DNA from: UBA2784 sp964494625
GTDB taxonomy: Bacteria; Pseudomonadota; Alphaproteobacteria; Micropepsales; Micropepsaceae
Direction: 5' to 3'
Length of the DNA stretch: 64,000 nt
Assembly (NCBI GenBank): GCA_964494625.1
Contig: CAZBRT010000001.1
Location: forward strand, 1,054,001 to 1,118,000
In this document: positions 42,387-51,292 of the stretch, piece after piece
Layout of the letters: every line of letters begins with the position of its first letter
Position numbering within the stretch: position 1 is the first letter of the stretch
The notes under the pieces: model-generated
What the model was told of the DNA's origin: nothing
What the model saw: only the letters and a program-made list of their open reading frames with translations
Database searches by the model: none
Translations under genes and position numbers: made by a program

Positions 42387-43544
42387 ATGCATGCCTTGCT
42401 GCAGGGCGCGGGTAATGACGCGCTGTTCATGACCCTGATCGATACCGCCGTTGACGGTATCGTCGTCATCGACGTGTCCGGCAACATTCAGGTCTTCAAT
42501 CCCGCCTGCGAGCGCCTGTTCGGCTATGCGCCTGCGGACGTGCTTGGAAAAAATGTAGCCATGCTCATGCCGCCACCCTATCGCGGCCTGCATGCGCACT
42601 TTGTCGGCAAATACGTCAAGACGGGTGAGGCCAAGATCATCGGCATCGGGCGGGAAGTTGTCGGCCAGCGCAAGGATGGCTCGACCTTTCCGATGTATCT
42701 TTCGGTCGGTGACGGAACGCTGCACGGCGCGCGCATTTTTGTCGGCATCATCCACGACATCACGGCGCGGCGCGACATGGAGCGCCGCCTTGCCACGATC
42801 CAGAACGAGCTTTCGCATATCGGCCGGGTCGGCGTGATGGGCGAGATGTCGGCGGCACTTGCCCATGAACTCAACCAGCCGCTGGCGGCGGCACTCAATT
42901 ACGCCAATGCTGCCAAGCGCCTGATTGCAGTCCAGTCGGGTTCAGTGCCGGGGGGCGATGCGCGCGTCGCCGAGATGGTCGACAAGGCGGCAGCCCAGAT
43001 TTCGCGGGCAGGCGATATTCTCAAATCGCTCCGGGCTTTTGTCGCCAAGGGCGAATCCGCGCGTGGCCGCGAAGACGTGAACGGCCTTGTGGATGAAGCG
43101 ATCGATTTCTGCCTGAGCGATTTGCGCGACCACATGATCCATGTGGAGCGGAAACTTGCCGGACACCTTGCGCCAGTGGTGATGGACCGGATCCAGATCC
43201 AGCAGATCATCGTCAATCTCCTGCGCAATGCGCTCGATGCGCTTGCCGGTCAGGAGACACGCGAGATCACCGTCATGTCGCGGGCTGCCAAGGCGGGCAC
43301 GCGCGACGCGGTCGATATCCTGGTGGCAGACAGCGGGCCGGGCGTGCCGGCCGAGGTCGTGTCGCGCCTGTTCGAGCCCTTCACCACCAGCAAGCCTTCC
43401 GGACTGGGCGTCGGCCTTGCGATCTGCCGGTCCATCGCGCACGCCCATCATGGCGAAATTTTCCATTCTCCGGATGACGCGCTGGCACTTGGCTGCCGCA
43501 CCTGCTTTGTGCTGCGGCTTCCGCTTCTGGGGCAGTCCGAATGA
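42387..43544 (+). CDS. fixL: FixL-like oxygen-sensing PAS histidine kinase (385 aa)
   Basis: The PAS domain (~10-125) carries the FixL haem signature: YRGLHAHF with candidate proximal ligand H69, then IIGIGR with R89 at the position of the signalling Arg, and GQRKDGSTFPMYLSVG. The kinase domain has the H-box ALAHELNQPLAA (H160), an N-box (NLLRNALDAL), G1 (DSGPGVP) and G2 (GLGVGLAI). There is no membrane segment, so it is a soluble sensor as in Bradyrhizobium rather than Sinorhizobium. The start at 42387 is preferred (GGAG 9 bases upstream); an ATG at 42369 is possible. It overlaps fixJ by ATGA. Confidence 0.92.
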   Translation: MHALLQGAGNDALFMTLIDTAVDGIVVIDVSGNIQVFNPACERLFGYAPADVLGKNVAMLMPPPYRGLHAHFVGKYVKTGEAKIIGIGREVVGQRKDGSTFPMYLSVGDGTLHGARIFVGIIHDITARRDMERRLATIQNELSHIGRVGVMGEMSAALAHELNQPLAAALNYANAAKRLIAVQSGSVPGGDARVAEMVDKAAAQISRAGDILKSLRAFVAKGESARGREDVNGLVDEAIDFCLSDLRDHMIHVERKLAGHLAPVVMDRIQIQQIIVNLLRNALDALAGQETREITVMSRAAKAGTRDAVDILVADSGPGVPAEVVSRLFEPFTTSKPSGLGVGLAICRSIAHAHHGEIFHSPDDALALGCRTCFVLRLPLLGQSE

Positions 43545-44173
43545 GCGGCGAGGCCGTCTTCGTCGTTGATGATGATGGCGATGTGCGGGATTCGCTCTGC
43601 GCACTTCTGACAGCAGGGGGGTATGCGTGCACGGGCTTTGAAACCGCCATGGCATTCCTTGCAGCCCTTGACCGGATGCTGGCGCAAGGGCCGCTGTCCA
43701 CGCCGGCCTGCCTTGTGACCGATGTGCGGATGCCCGGTATGGACGGGCTTGCCCTGCAGGACGAGATCATGCGGCGGCGCATCAACCTGCCGGTCGTCGT
43801 CGTGACGGGACATGCCGACGTGCCCCTGGCCGTGCGCGCGATGAAGGGGGGCGCCATGGATTTCATCGAGAAGCCCTATGACGATGAAGCCATGATGCAG
43901 GCGGTTGCGCGGGCACTCAAGGCTGCGGGGTCCAGTCAGGCGCAGGCCAATGCCGCCCAGCAGGCGCAGGCGCGGCTTTCCACGCTGACCCAGCGTGAGC
44001 GGCAGGTGCTTGATCTCCTGGTCGCGGGGGCCGCGAACAAGCAGATCGCCTTTGAATTGGACATTTCGCCACGCACGGTCGAAATCCACCGGGCGCATGT
44101 CATGGACAAGATGGCGGCCAAGAGCCTGTCCGACCTCGTGCGTATGGCACTGGCGGTCCGGGCCGCCGAGTGA
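43541..44173 (+). CDS. fixJ: Response regulator FixJ (NarL/LuxR-type output)
   Basis: Receiver with DDD (10-12), phospho-acceptor D61 (LVTDVRMPGMDG), T89 (VVVVTGHAD) and K111 (FIEKPYDD). The C-terminal LuxR-type HTH is LTQRERQVLDLLVAGAANKQIAFELDISPRTVEIHRAHVMDKM. FixL phosphorylates it at low oxygen, and phospho-FixJ activates fixK-type promoters. It is translationally coupled to fixL. fixK follows in the same direction after 126 bp that contain a FixJ-like site. Confidence 0.95.
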   Translation: MSGEAVFVVDDDGDVRDSLCALLTAGGYACTGFETAMAFLAALDRMLAQGPLSTPACLVTDVRMPGMDGLALQDEIMRRRINLPVVVVTGHADVPLAVRAMKGGAMDFIEKPYDDEAMMQAVARALKAAGSSQAQANAAQQAQARLSTLTQRERQVLDLLVAGAANKQIAFELDISPRTVEIHRAHVMDKMAAKSLSDLVRMALAVRAAE

Positions 44174-44203
44174 CGGTCATTGTCGCCCGTTGTCGCGACG
44201 GCA

Positions 44204-44223
44204 TACGTAGAATCCCCTAAGGG
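44204..44223 (+). promoter_or_regulatory. Candidate FixJ-binding site upstream of fixK
   Basis: TACGTAG (44204-44210) matches the core of the GTAMGTAG-type FixJ site known from Sinorhizobium. It is followed by CCCCTAAGGG (44214-44223). The site lies ~90 bp before the fixK start and just after fixJ. The consensus is recalled, not searched. Confidence 0.55.
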
Positions 44224-44299
44224 CTAAACCTGAATGTTCACAGCCGCCTGACAAGGCCAGCATCCCCCCGACACTTGAGCGCGACTCGCGGGGGACATC

Positions 44300-45043
44300 A
44301 TGGGTGCGAACTTCACACTGGAACGCCAGAACATCCGGCCGGTCGCGCCTGCCCAGACGGTCCTGCGCGACTTGCCCTCCGGCGGCGTTGTCCCTTGCGA
44401 TGTCGGCATCGCCGTGCTGGAGCGCGCGGCGGGCCTTATCCACTTCAAGCGCAACCAGATGATTTTCAGCGAAAGCGATGCGGCGGCGCATGTCTATCGC
44501 GTCCAGTCGGGTTGCGTACGGCTGACCCGGCTCACGCCCGACGGCCGCCGCCAGATCAGCGCCTTCCTTCATGCGGGTGACTGGTTCGGCTTCGAATGGA
44601 TCAACGCCTATGGCGTCAATGCCGAAGCGGTCAGCGATGTGTGCCTCCAGTCTGTGCCGCGCCGCATCATGGAGCGGATGGCGCGCGAGGACACACGGAT
44701 CGCTTCCTTCTTCCACGGACTGCTGGCCGAACGCTTTGCGCAGGCGCAGGATCACGTCATGGTCCTTGGCCGCCATACGGCGCGCGAGCGCGTGACAGGC
44801 TTCCTGTTGTCCTTGGCGGCCCGGATTTCACACGGCCCGGATGGTGTCCTGGAACTGGCGATGGGTCGCCAGGACATCGCTGATCATCTGGGACTGACCA
44901 TCGAGACGGTCTGCCGGGTGCTTCACGACTTGCGCAAGCAGCGGCTGGTGGGCGTGCCCGACATCCACCGGCTTGAGCTTTTGAATGTCGACGGGCTTGC
45001 AGCCATGGTCGAAGGGGCTGTGCAGGTTCCGGAAGCCGCCTGA
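44300..45043 (+). CDS. fixK: Crp/Fnr-family regulator, FixK-type
   Basis: 247 residues. The cyclic-nucleotide-like beta-roll spans ~45-160 (FKRNQMIFSESDAAAHVYRVQSGCVRLTRLTPDGRRQISAFLHAGDWFGFE). The C-terminal winged HTH is MGRQDIADHLGLTIETVCRVLHDLRKQ, with the E-x2-C-R recognition pattern close to the ESR of FNR. The N-terminal [4Fe-4S] cysteine cluster of FNR is missing (only one Cys before residue 60), so it should respond through its transcription by FixJ, as FixK does. A Cys in the recognition helix could give redox sensitivity, as reported for FixK2. Two candidate target boxes lie nearby (33864, 42327). Confidence 0.9.
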   Translation: MGANFTLERQNIRPVAPAQTVLRDLPSGGVVPCDVGIAVLERAAGLIHFKRNQMIFSESDAAAHVYRVQSGCVRLTRLTPDGRRQISAFLHAGDWFGFEWINAYGVNAEAVSDVCLQSVPRRIMERMAREDTRIASFFHGLLAERFAQAQDHVMVLGRHTARERVTGFLLSLAARISHGPDGVLELAMGRQDIADHLGLTIETVCRVLHDLRKQRLVGVPDIHRLELLNVDGLAAMVEGAVQVPEAA

Positions 45044-45056
45044 GTCGAGAGCTGGT

Positions 45057-46241
45057 TCAACGGCCAAGGCCCCAGGACTGAAAGCGGTAGGCGACATCAG
45101 GATCGCGCGTGAGCGCGCGGGCGATGTCGTTGTCGCCGCCTTCGACATCGCCCAGCCTGACGCGCGCCAGGCCGCGCATATAGAGGACATCGGCCGATTC
45201 AAGCTTGTCGCGCATCAGGGCATCGGCTTCATTGCGGGCGGCCTCGAATCGCCCCAGTTTCATATAGACAAAAATCCGGTTTGCCTTGAATGAGCCATTG
45301 CCGGGCGCCAGCGCGATGGCGCGCTCGCATTCGGCCAGTGCGGTTTCCAGCCCGAGGTTGCGTTCCGCCCGCAACCAGCATGACGCGTCGCGATAGTCGG
45401 CCTCGTTTTCGCGGTCGTGGACAATGGCATAGGCGATATCTTCCAGCGCCTTGCGATTGTCGCCGAAGCCCGCGTGCAACATGCCACGCCAGTAAGCCGC
45501 GTCGCCACGTCCGGGATCTATGGCCAGCGCAAGCGAATAGTCGCTGAGCGCTGCCGCCCTGTTTTTCAGTCTCTCGTTTGTGACCGCCCGGTCATAGGCC
45601 GCATCCGCATTGGCGGGATCAAGTTCCAGCGCGCGGGTGAAGTGGGCCAACGCCGCCTCCATCTCGCCCTTCCCGAAAAGGACAACGCCCATGCCGACAA
45701 TGGCATCGTCGTCTTCGGGCACGCGGATGAGCGCGTTGCGATAATCGCACATGGCCTCGTCACTGTTGCCAAGACCCTCATTGGCGCGACCCCTGTTGTA
45801 CCAGACCCAATGGTAGGCGGGGTTGAGCGCAATCAGCGCGTCGAAATCGGCCAGTGCCTTGGCATGTTCGCCAATCATGAGATGCGCCTCACCCCGGAGC
45901 GACAGCGCGAGTTGGTGTCGCGGTTCCAGCACCAGCGCGAAACTGTAGTCGCGGATCACCTGTTCGTAGTCCGCCTTCTGGAAGAAGGCATAGCCGCGAC
46001 GGAGATGGAGCATTGACCGGAATGATGGCGCGAGCCCCTCAATCGCCATCAGGCGGCTGCAAGCCGCAATCGTAACTTCGGGCACACCACCCCAGTCCAT
46101 GCAGACCGCCCGGTCGTCAGCGCGGGCCGTGCCGACAAAAGGCAAAAGGGTGAGCGCGGCTGTGGCAATGACCACAGCCCGGCGGCAAGCCCGCCAATAT
46201 TCCCGCGCGACAATTGCCACTTCCCCCATGGCCGCAAGCAT
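45057..46241 (-). CDS. Exported tetratricopeptide-repeat protein (394 aa)
   Basis: After an N-terminal basic/hydrophobic export segment (~residues 18-42, RRAVVIATAALTLLPFVGTARA), about eight to nine TPR units follow, for example YEQVIRDYSFALVLEPRHQLAL, HAKALADFDALIALNPAYHWVW and MEAALAHFTRALELDPANADAAY. It is likely a periplasmic scaffold for protein-protein contacts. No enzymatic domain is seen, and the partner is unknown. It is convergent with fixK (13 bp between stops). Confidence 0.85.
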   Translation of the reverse strand: MLAAMGEVAIVAREYWRACRRAVVIATAALTLLPFVGTARADDRAVCMDWGGVPEVTIAACSRLMAIEGLAPSFRSMLHLRRGYAFFQKADYEQVIRDYSFALVLEPRHQLALSLRGEAHLMIGEHAKALADFDALIALNPAYHWVWYNRGRANEGLGNSDEAMCDYRNALIRVPEDDDAIVGMGVVLFGKGEMEAALAHFTRALELDPANADAAYDRAVTNERLKNRAAALSDYSLALAIDPGRGDAAYWRGMLHAGFGDNRKALEDIAYAIVHDRENEADYRDASCWLRAERNLGLETALAECERAIALAPGNGSFKANRIFVYMKLGRFEAARNEADALMRDKLESADVLYMRGLARVRLGDVEGGDNDIARALTRDPDVAYRFQSWGLGR

Positions 46242-46361
46242 AGGATGAAATCAGGCAGCAGGAAAAGTCCTGCGGCTCCTCCTTTCATTTGCCCGGCATT
46301 GGGGCTAGGAAGCCCGGCGCCTTAACCACTTGCTGGCTCAAGATTGGCCCAAGACCGTTCC

Positions 46362-46784
46362 ATGATCCGCGTGACCGACACGATCACACTTGACCCCGCC
46401 GAGATCGGCGAGAGTTTTGTGCGCGCGTCCGGCCCCGGCGGCCAGAACGTCAACAAGCTCTCAACCGCCGTCATGCTGCGGTTTGATGTGAAGAACTCGC
46501 CCTCGCTGCCCCCAGGCGTGAAGGAGCGATTGATCGCGCTGGCCGGCAAGGCGGTCACGCGCGATGGCATCCTTGTCATCAAGGCGCAAACCCACCGCAC
46601 GCAGGAGCGCAACCGGGCGGATGCGGTCGAGCGCTTGATCGACATGATTGCGCGCGCCGCCATTGTTCCGAAAGTCCGCCGGGCGACCAAACCCAGCCGT
46701 GCGGCAAGGGCGCGGCGGGTTGAATCCAAAAAGGCGCGTGGCGAAATCAAGTCCATGCGCGTCAAGCCGCGCACGGATGATTGA
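46362..46784 (+). CDS. arfB: Alternative ribosome-rescue factor ArfB (YaeJ-type peptidyl-tRNA hydrolase)
   Basis: Class I release-factor-like domain with the GGQ motif in ASGPGGQNVNKLSTAVMLRFD, and a basic C-terminal tail (KPSRAARARRVESKKARGEIKSMRVKPR) of the kind that enters the empty mRNA channel. 140 aa is typical. It releases peptides from stalled ribosomes without a stop codon. The ATG at 46362 starts the conserved sequence. It is followed after 6 bp by an ABC-F gene, another ribosome-linked factor. Confidence 0.93.
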   Translation: MIRVTDTITLDPAEIGESFVRASGPGGQNVNKLSTAVMLRFDVKNSPSLPPGVKERLIALAGKAVTRDGILVIKAQTHRTQERNRADAVERLIDMIARAAIVPKVRRATKPSRAARARRVESKKARGEIKSMRVKPRTDD

Positions 46785-46790
46785 TCAGAC

Positions 46791-48593
46791 ATGGCGCCGC
46801 CGCTTCTCCATTTGCGCGACATTTCGCTGACATTCGGCGGTGCGCCACTATTCGATGGTGCCGAGTTGAAGGTGGAGCCCGGCGGCCGCGTCGCGCTTGT
46901 GGGCCGCAACGGCTCGGGCAAATCGACACTCCTCAAAATCGCCGCCGGGATCATCGAGGCGGATCACGGCATCCGCTTCATCCAGCCGGGCGCGCGCGTG
47001 CGCTATCTGCCGCAGGAACCTGATCTCACCGGCTTTGCCTCCGTGCTCGCCTATGTCGAAGCGGGGCTTGATGAAGGCGACGACATGCATCAGGCGCGCC
47101 GCATCCTGGGCGAACTCGGCATTGATCCCGATGCCGCGCCTGCACGGCTTTCCGGCGGCGAGGTCAGGCGCGCGGCGCTGGCACGAACGCTGGCGCCATC
47201 GCCGGACATCCTCCTCCTTGATGAGCCGACCAATCATCTTGACCTGCCCGCGATCGAATGGCTGGAGAGCGAGTTGCTGGCAAGTCCGGCCGCCATCGTG
47301 CTCATCAGCCATGACCGGCGCTTCCTGACGCGCATGTCGCGGCAATGCGTGTGGCTCGACCGGGGCGTCACGCGCACGCTTGATCGCGGCTTCGAAGCGT
47401 TTGAGGAATGGCGCGATCAGGTGATGGAAGAAGAAGAGCGCGAGCGCCACAAGCTTGACCGCCAGATTGTGCGCGAGCTCGACTGGCTTCGCTACGGCGT
47501 GACGGCACGGCGCAAGCGCAATGTGCGCCGCCTTGGCCAGCTTCATGAATTGCGGGCACGCGCGCGGAACTGGCGCGGCCCCCAGGGCGACGCCAGGCTT
47601 GCGGCATCGCAAGCGGGCACCTCCGGCACGCTGGTGATCGAGGCCAATGACATTTCACTCGGTTTTGCGGGGCGCGAGATCGTCACGCGGTTTTCGGCCC
47701 GCATCCATCGCGGTGACCGGGTGGGCGTGATCGGTGCCAATGGCGCGGGCAAGACGACGCTCATCCGCATGCTTACCGGGGCGCTTGCGCCCGACAGCGG
47801 CACGGTGCGGATGGGCAGCGCCATTGCGATGATCACGCTTGACCAGACGCGCTCGACCCTTGATGGCACGGCCACGCTTGCCGACACGCTGACGGGCGGG
47901 CACGGCGATCAGGTGATCGTCGGCGGGCAATCACGCCACGTCATCGGTTACATGAAGGATTTTCTCTTCACGCCGGAACAGGCGCGCCAGCCGGTTGAAG
48001 CGCTTTCAGGCGGCGAACGCGGGCGGCTTGCGCTGGCTGTGGCCCTGGCGCGACCTTCCAATCTTCTGGTGCTTGATGAGCCGACCAATGACCTTGACCT
48101 TGAGACGCTTGATCTCCTGCAGGAGCTGATTGCCGACTACGAAGGGACCGTACTGGTCGTCAGCCATGACCGCGATTTTCTCGACCGCGTGGCGAGTTCG
48201 GTGATCGCGCATGAGGGCGGCGGGTTGTGGCGCATCTATCCCGGCGGTTACTCGGACATGGTGCGCCAGCGCGGGCAGAATGTTGCCGAGCGGGTGGATG
48301 CCAAGGCAAAGACCGTGGTGCGCGAGGCTGCGCCAGCGGCGGCGCGCAAACTCTCGTTCAAGGAAAAGCACGCGCTTGAGACGCTGCCCGCGCACATCGC
48401 GAGCTTGCAGGCGCGTGTTTCGACCTTGCAGAAACTGCTCGCCGATCCCGGGCTCTATGCGCGGGATGGTGCGGCCTTCAGCAAAGCCAGCGCGGAACTC
48501 CCGGAAGTCATGTCCGCGCTCGATGCCGCCGAGACCCAGTGGCTTGAACTCGACATGCTGCGTGAGGCGCTCGCGCGCGGCGAATTTCGGTGA
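46791..48593 (+). CDS. ABC-F family ATPase (Uup-like), 600 aa
   Basis: Two nucleotide-binding domains without membrane segments: Walker A GRNGSGKST (K44), signature RLSGGEVRR, Walker B ILLLDEPTNHLD; then GANGAGKTT (K321), LSGGERGRLAL, LLVLDEPTNDLD. The linker (~200-270, EEWRDQVMEEEERERHKLDRQIVRELDWLRYGVTARRKRN) is long, and a C-terminal coiled coil (ALETLPAHIASLQARVSTLQKLLADPG) matches Uup-type members. They act on ribosomes or on DNA metabolism. It forms a two-gene unit with arfB. Confidence 0.93.
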   Translation: MAPPLLHLRDISLTFGGAPLFDGAELKVEPGGRVALVGRNGSGKSTLLKIAAGIIEADHGIRFIQPGARVRYLPQEPDLTGFASVLAYVEAGLDEGDDMHQARRILGELGIDPDAAPARLSGGEVRRAALARTLAPSPDILLLDEPTNHLDLPAIEWLESELLASPAAIVLISHDRRFLTRMSRQCVWLDRGVTRTLDRGFEAFEEWRDQVMEEEERERHKLDRQIVRELDWLRYGVTARRKRNVRRLGQLHELRARARNWRGPQGDARLAASQAGTSGTLVIEANDISLGFAGREIVTRFSARIHRGDRVGVIGANGAGKTTLIRMLTGALAPDSGTVRMGSAIAMITLDQTRSTLDGTATLADTLTGGHGDQVIVGGQSRHVIGYMKDFLFTPEQARQPVEALSGGERGRLALAVALARPSNLLVLDEPTNDLDLETLDLLQELIADYEGTVLVVSHDRDFLDRVASSVIAHEGGGLWRIYPGGYSDMVRQRGQNVAERVDAKAKTVVREAAPAAARKLSFKEKHALETLPAHIASLQARVSTLQKLLADPGLYARDGAAFSKASAELPEVMSALDAAETQWLELDMLREALARGEFR

Positions 48594-48594
48594 C

Positions 48595-48620
48595 AGTGCA
48601 CTAAATGAATTAAGTGCACT
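48595..48620. terminator. Inverted repeat between convergent genes
   Basis: AGTGCACT occurs at 48595-48602 and 48613-48620 (self-complementary arms, 10-bp A/T-rich centre), immediately after the ABC-F stop and before the convergent sulfatase stop. It is a plausible bidirectional terminator, though it lacks a T-tract. Confidence 0.4.
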
Positions 48621-48647
48621 ACCACCGAGATTGGGCGCCGAAATTAC

Positions 48648-50303
48648 TCAGTTGGACCAGTAGATGAATTCCTCGCCCGGCACGGGTGGCTTGCCGAGCG
48701 GACGGTCGAGTGCAAACGGCCCTTCGACCAAGGCAGGCCAGATCGGCGCGACCTGCTCAGCGTCATGCGCTTCAAGCAATGCACGCAATTCGGCGACCTT
48801 TTCCGGCATAGCGGCGGCCAGATTGTTTTTTTCGCCGGGATCGTCGGCCAGATTGTAGAGCCAGTCCTTGCGCGGCGTTTCGGTCACCTGGAGTTTCCAG
48901 TCGCCCTGCATCACGACCATGTAAGGGCCTGAGCGCCAGAACAAGGTCTCGTGCGGCAGGTCGGTGCGCGCGCCGGTGACGAAGGGCAGGATGTCGACAC
49001 CATCGATGATACGGTCGGCGGGCAGGCTGACGCCGGCAGCAGCAGCTGACGTTGCGAAAATGTCGAAATGGCTGATCGCATTTGCGTAGGTTGTGCCCGG
49101 TGCGATGCGGCCCGGCCATTGCATGAAGAAGGGCACGCGGATGCCGCCCTCGAAGAACGTCGCCTTCCAGCCGCGATACGGGTCGTTCAGGCCCTCAAGC
49201 CCGATATAGTTGGCACCGCCATTGTCGCTGGTGAAGATGATGAGTGTGTTGTCATAAAGACCCTCCGCCTTCAGCGCTGCCACCAGACGTCCGACATTGT
49301 CGTCGAGGTTCTTTATCATGGCCGCATAAACCCGCAGCGTATGATCGGTGATGAAGGGCAGGGCGTCGTAATCGGATTTCAGCGCCTGCAACGGTGTGTG
49401 CGGCGTGTTGTAGGCAAGATACATGAAGAAGGGGCGATTGCTGTTGGCCCGCGCCGCCTTGATGGCTTCTTCCGTGAGATAGTCCGTCATGTAGCCGCTC
49501 GGCTCGAACCATTCGCCGCCATTGTACTTCACCGCAAAAGGCAAAGCGGCCCAGAGCACGAGGTCGATGGGGTCGAAATCCTGCTTTGAGTTGACGACGG
49601 CGGGATCATCCTCAAGCATGAAGAGCGATGCGCCGGCATAGAATCCCAAGCTCTCGGCAAAGCCCATGTCGGCGGGCGTGTTGGCACCCGGCGTCTCGCC
49701 CAGATGCCATTTGCCGAAATGCATCGTGTGATAGCCAGCGCGCGCGAGCATTTCGCCGATGGTTTCTTCCGACGCGGGCACGCCCATTTGCGCCATGGGC
49801 GGCACCTGGTCCTCGCGTTCCTCGTGATAGATGGTAGGCTGGAAACCAAATTCGAAATGGCCGACGAACTTGGCAAATTCCGATGACGTGGGTGTAAATT
49901 CGAAACCGAAGCGGGTCGAGTAGCGTCCCGTCACCAATGCCGCGCGTGACGGTGCACAGGTTGCATTGCCCGCATAGCCGCGCGTGAAATTCACACCATT
50001 GCGGCCAAGCGCGTCGATGTTGGGTGTCGGCACACGGCCACCGGCCAGGCCACCGCCATAGAAGCTGACATCGTTGAAGCCCAGATCATCCGCCAGAATG
50101 ACAATGATGTTGGGTCGCGTGTCGCCTGCGGCCCGCGCATCCGGTCCGGTCATCCAGACGACTTCGTGGTTCGGCGCCACATCGGGCTTTTTCCAGCTGG
50201 CGACCAGCAACAGAAGGCCCATGCGGCCGCCAATGGCAAACCACCCGCCGACGAGCAGGACGGCGATGGTGCCGATGATCCAGAGTGCGCGTTTCATCGT
50301 CAT
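48648..50303 (-). CDS. Type I sulfatase (arylsulfatase family), membrane-anchored or exported (551 aa)
   Basis: A hydrophobic N-terminus (ALWIIGTIAVLLVGGWFAIGG) anchors or exports the protein. The metal site is NIIVILADDLGFNDVSFYGG. The sulfatase signature CAPSRAALVTGRY holds C116, the residue converted to formylglycine. LYDNTLIIFTSDNGGANY is the second conserved block. It hydrolyses sulfate esters in the periplasm. The gene for a formylglycine-generating enzyme is directly upstream with an ATGA overlap, which supplies the required maturation. The natural substrate is unknown. Confidence 0.94.
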   Translation of the reverse strand: MTMKRALWIIGTIAVLLVGGWFAIGGRMGLLLLVASWKKPDVAPNHEVVWMTGPDARAAGDTRPNIIVILADDLGFNDVSFYGGGLAGGRVPTPNIDALGRNGVNFTRGYAGNATCAPSRAALVTGRYSTRFGFEFTPTSSEFAKFVGHFEFGFQPTIYHEEREDQVPPMAQMGVPASEETIGEMLARAGYHTMHFGKWHLGETPGANTPADMGFAESLGFYAGASLFMLEDDPAVVNSKQDFDPIDLVLWAALPFAVKYNGGEWFEPSGYMTDYLTEEAIKAARANSNRPFFMYLAYNTPHTPLQALKSDYDALPFITDHTLRVYAAMIKNLDDNVGRLVAALKAEGLYDNTLIIFTSDNGGANYIGLEGLNDPYRGWKATFFEGGIRVPFFMQWPGRIAPGTTYANAISHFDIFATSAAAAGVSLPADRIIDGVDILPFVTGARTDLPHETLFWRSGPYMVVMQGDWKLQVTETPRKDWLYNLADDPGEKNNLAAAMPEKVAELRALLEAHDAEQVAPIWPALVEGPFALDRPLGKPPVPGEEFIYWSN

Positions 50304-51292
50304 TCCCCCTCAGGAAGCCTCAGGACAGTGCGAAAGCCGATATGCGAGGCGCCGTCACCTTCGCCTGCGCCGGTGCGGGCAGCAGGCCGGTAACGATAGC
50401 AGTAATTGTCGGCGCAAAGAAACGATCCGCCCTTGATCACGCGGCGCGGCGCATCAGGATGTGCAGGATCAATGGTCGAGGGCAGCGCTTCGTGCGCGCT
50501 TGGCGGCGCATCGGGTGAAAGATTGGGCGCGAACAGATCATTCGTCCATTGCCAGACATTGCCCGCCATGTCGAAAAGGCCAAGGCCGTTTGGCGGAAAG
50601 CAGCCGACGGGCGCCAATTCAGCGGCAAAGCCATCGGCACCTGAATCCGAAAGCGGGAAGAGCCCCTGCCAGATATTGCCGCGACGCGTTGCATCATCGG
50701 CTGGTGTATTGCCCCAGACATAGAGTGCTCCGTCGATCCCGCCGCGCGCCGCATATTCCCATTCGGCTTCGGAGGGAAGATCGCGGCCGAGCCAGCGCGC
50801 GTAGGCAAGCGCATCCGCATAGCCGACATGGACAACGGGATAGGTCTCGCGTCCCTCAATCGTGCTGCCGGGGCCAAAGGGCGCGCGCCAGCTTGCGCCC
50901 TCCACCAGTTGCCACCATTGCGACGGATCATCCAGATTGCCGACGCGCCCGGCACCTGCAAAGACGATGGAGCTATTCTCGCGTTCGGCGACGGTCACAT
51001 AGCCGGTCGCCACCACGAAGGCGCTGAACTGCGCGTTCGTGACCGTGGTGCGGTCAATATAGAAGCTGCCGACGGTTACCTGCGTGGGCGGACCTTCCTC
51101 TCCATGTATGGGCTTGGCGCCCATCAGCATGGTGCCACCCTGAATGAGAACCATGTCTTCCGTGCTGCCGGGCTCGGGCGCGGCCAGATCGCTTTGACAG
51201 GCCGCATGGGCCTCCGGCTGTGCCATGTCCGAACCGCTGCCATCACAGGCGGCAAGCAGGACGAGTGCGGGCAAGAGGACGGCAATCCGCAT
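50300..51292 (-). CDS. Formylglycine-generating enzyme-like lipoprotein (SUMF1 family)
   Basis: The N-terminal lipobox LVLLAAC (C16) marks a lipoprotein, which is unusual because bacterial FGE is usually cytoplasmic. The FGE-sulfatase fold is evident: MVLIQGGTMLMGAK...FYIDRTTVTNAQF, LPSEAEWEYAARGG, NVWQWTND and RVIKGGSF. The paired catalytic Cys are C293 and C298 (FLCADNYCYRYRPAAR), five apart as in the human enzyme. It oxidises the sulfatase Cys to formylglycine. It overlaps the sulfatase start (ATGA) and shares one base with the upstream DsbA-like stop. Confidence 0.9.
   Translation of the reverse strand: MRIAVLLPALVLLAACDGSGSDMAQPEAHAACQSDLAAPEPGSTEDMVLIQGGTMLMGAKPIHGEEGPPTQVTVGSFYIDRTTVTNAQFSAFVVATGYVTVAERENSSIVFAGAGRVGNLDDPSQWWQLVEGASWRAPFGPGSTIEGRETYPVVHVGYADALAYARWLGRDLPSEAEWEYAARGGIDGALYVWGNTPADDATRRGNIWQGLFPLSDSGADGFAAELAPVGCFPPNGLGLFDMAGNVWQWTNDLFAPNLSPDAPPSAHEALPSTIDPAHPDAPRRVIKGGSFLCADNYCYRYRPAARTGAGEGDGASHIGFRTVLRLPEGE

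Noticed and set aside
44300..45043. FNR oxygen sensor
   Set aside because: No N-terminal four-cysteine cluster; FixK-type is favoured by the neighbouring fixLJ.
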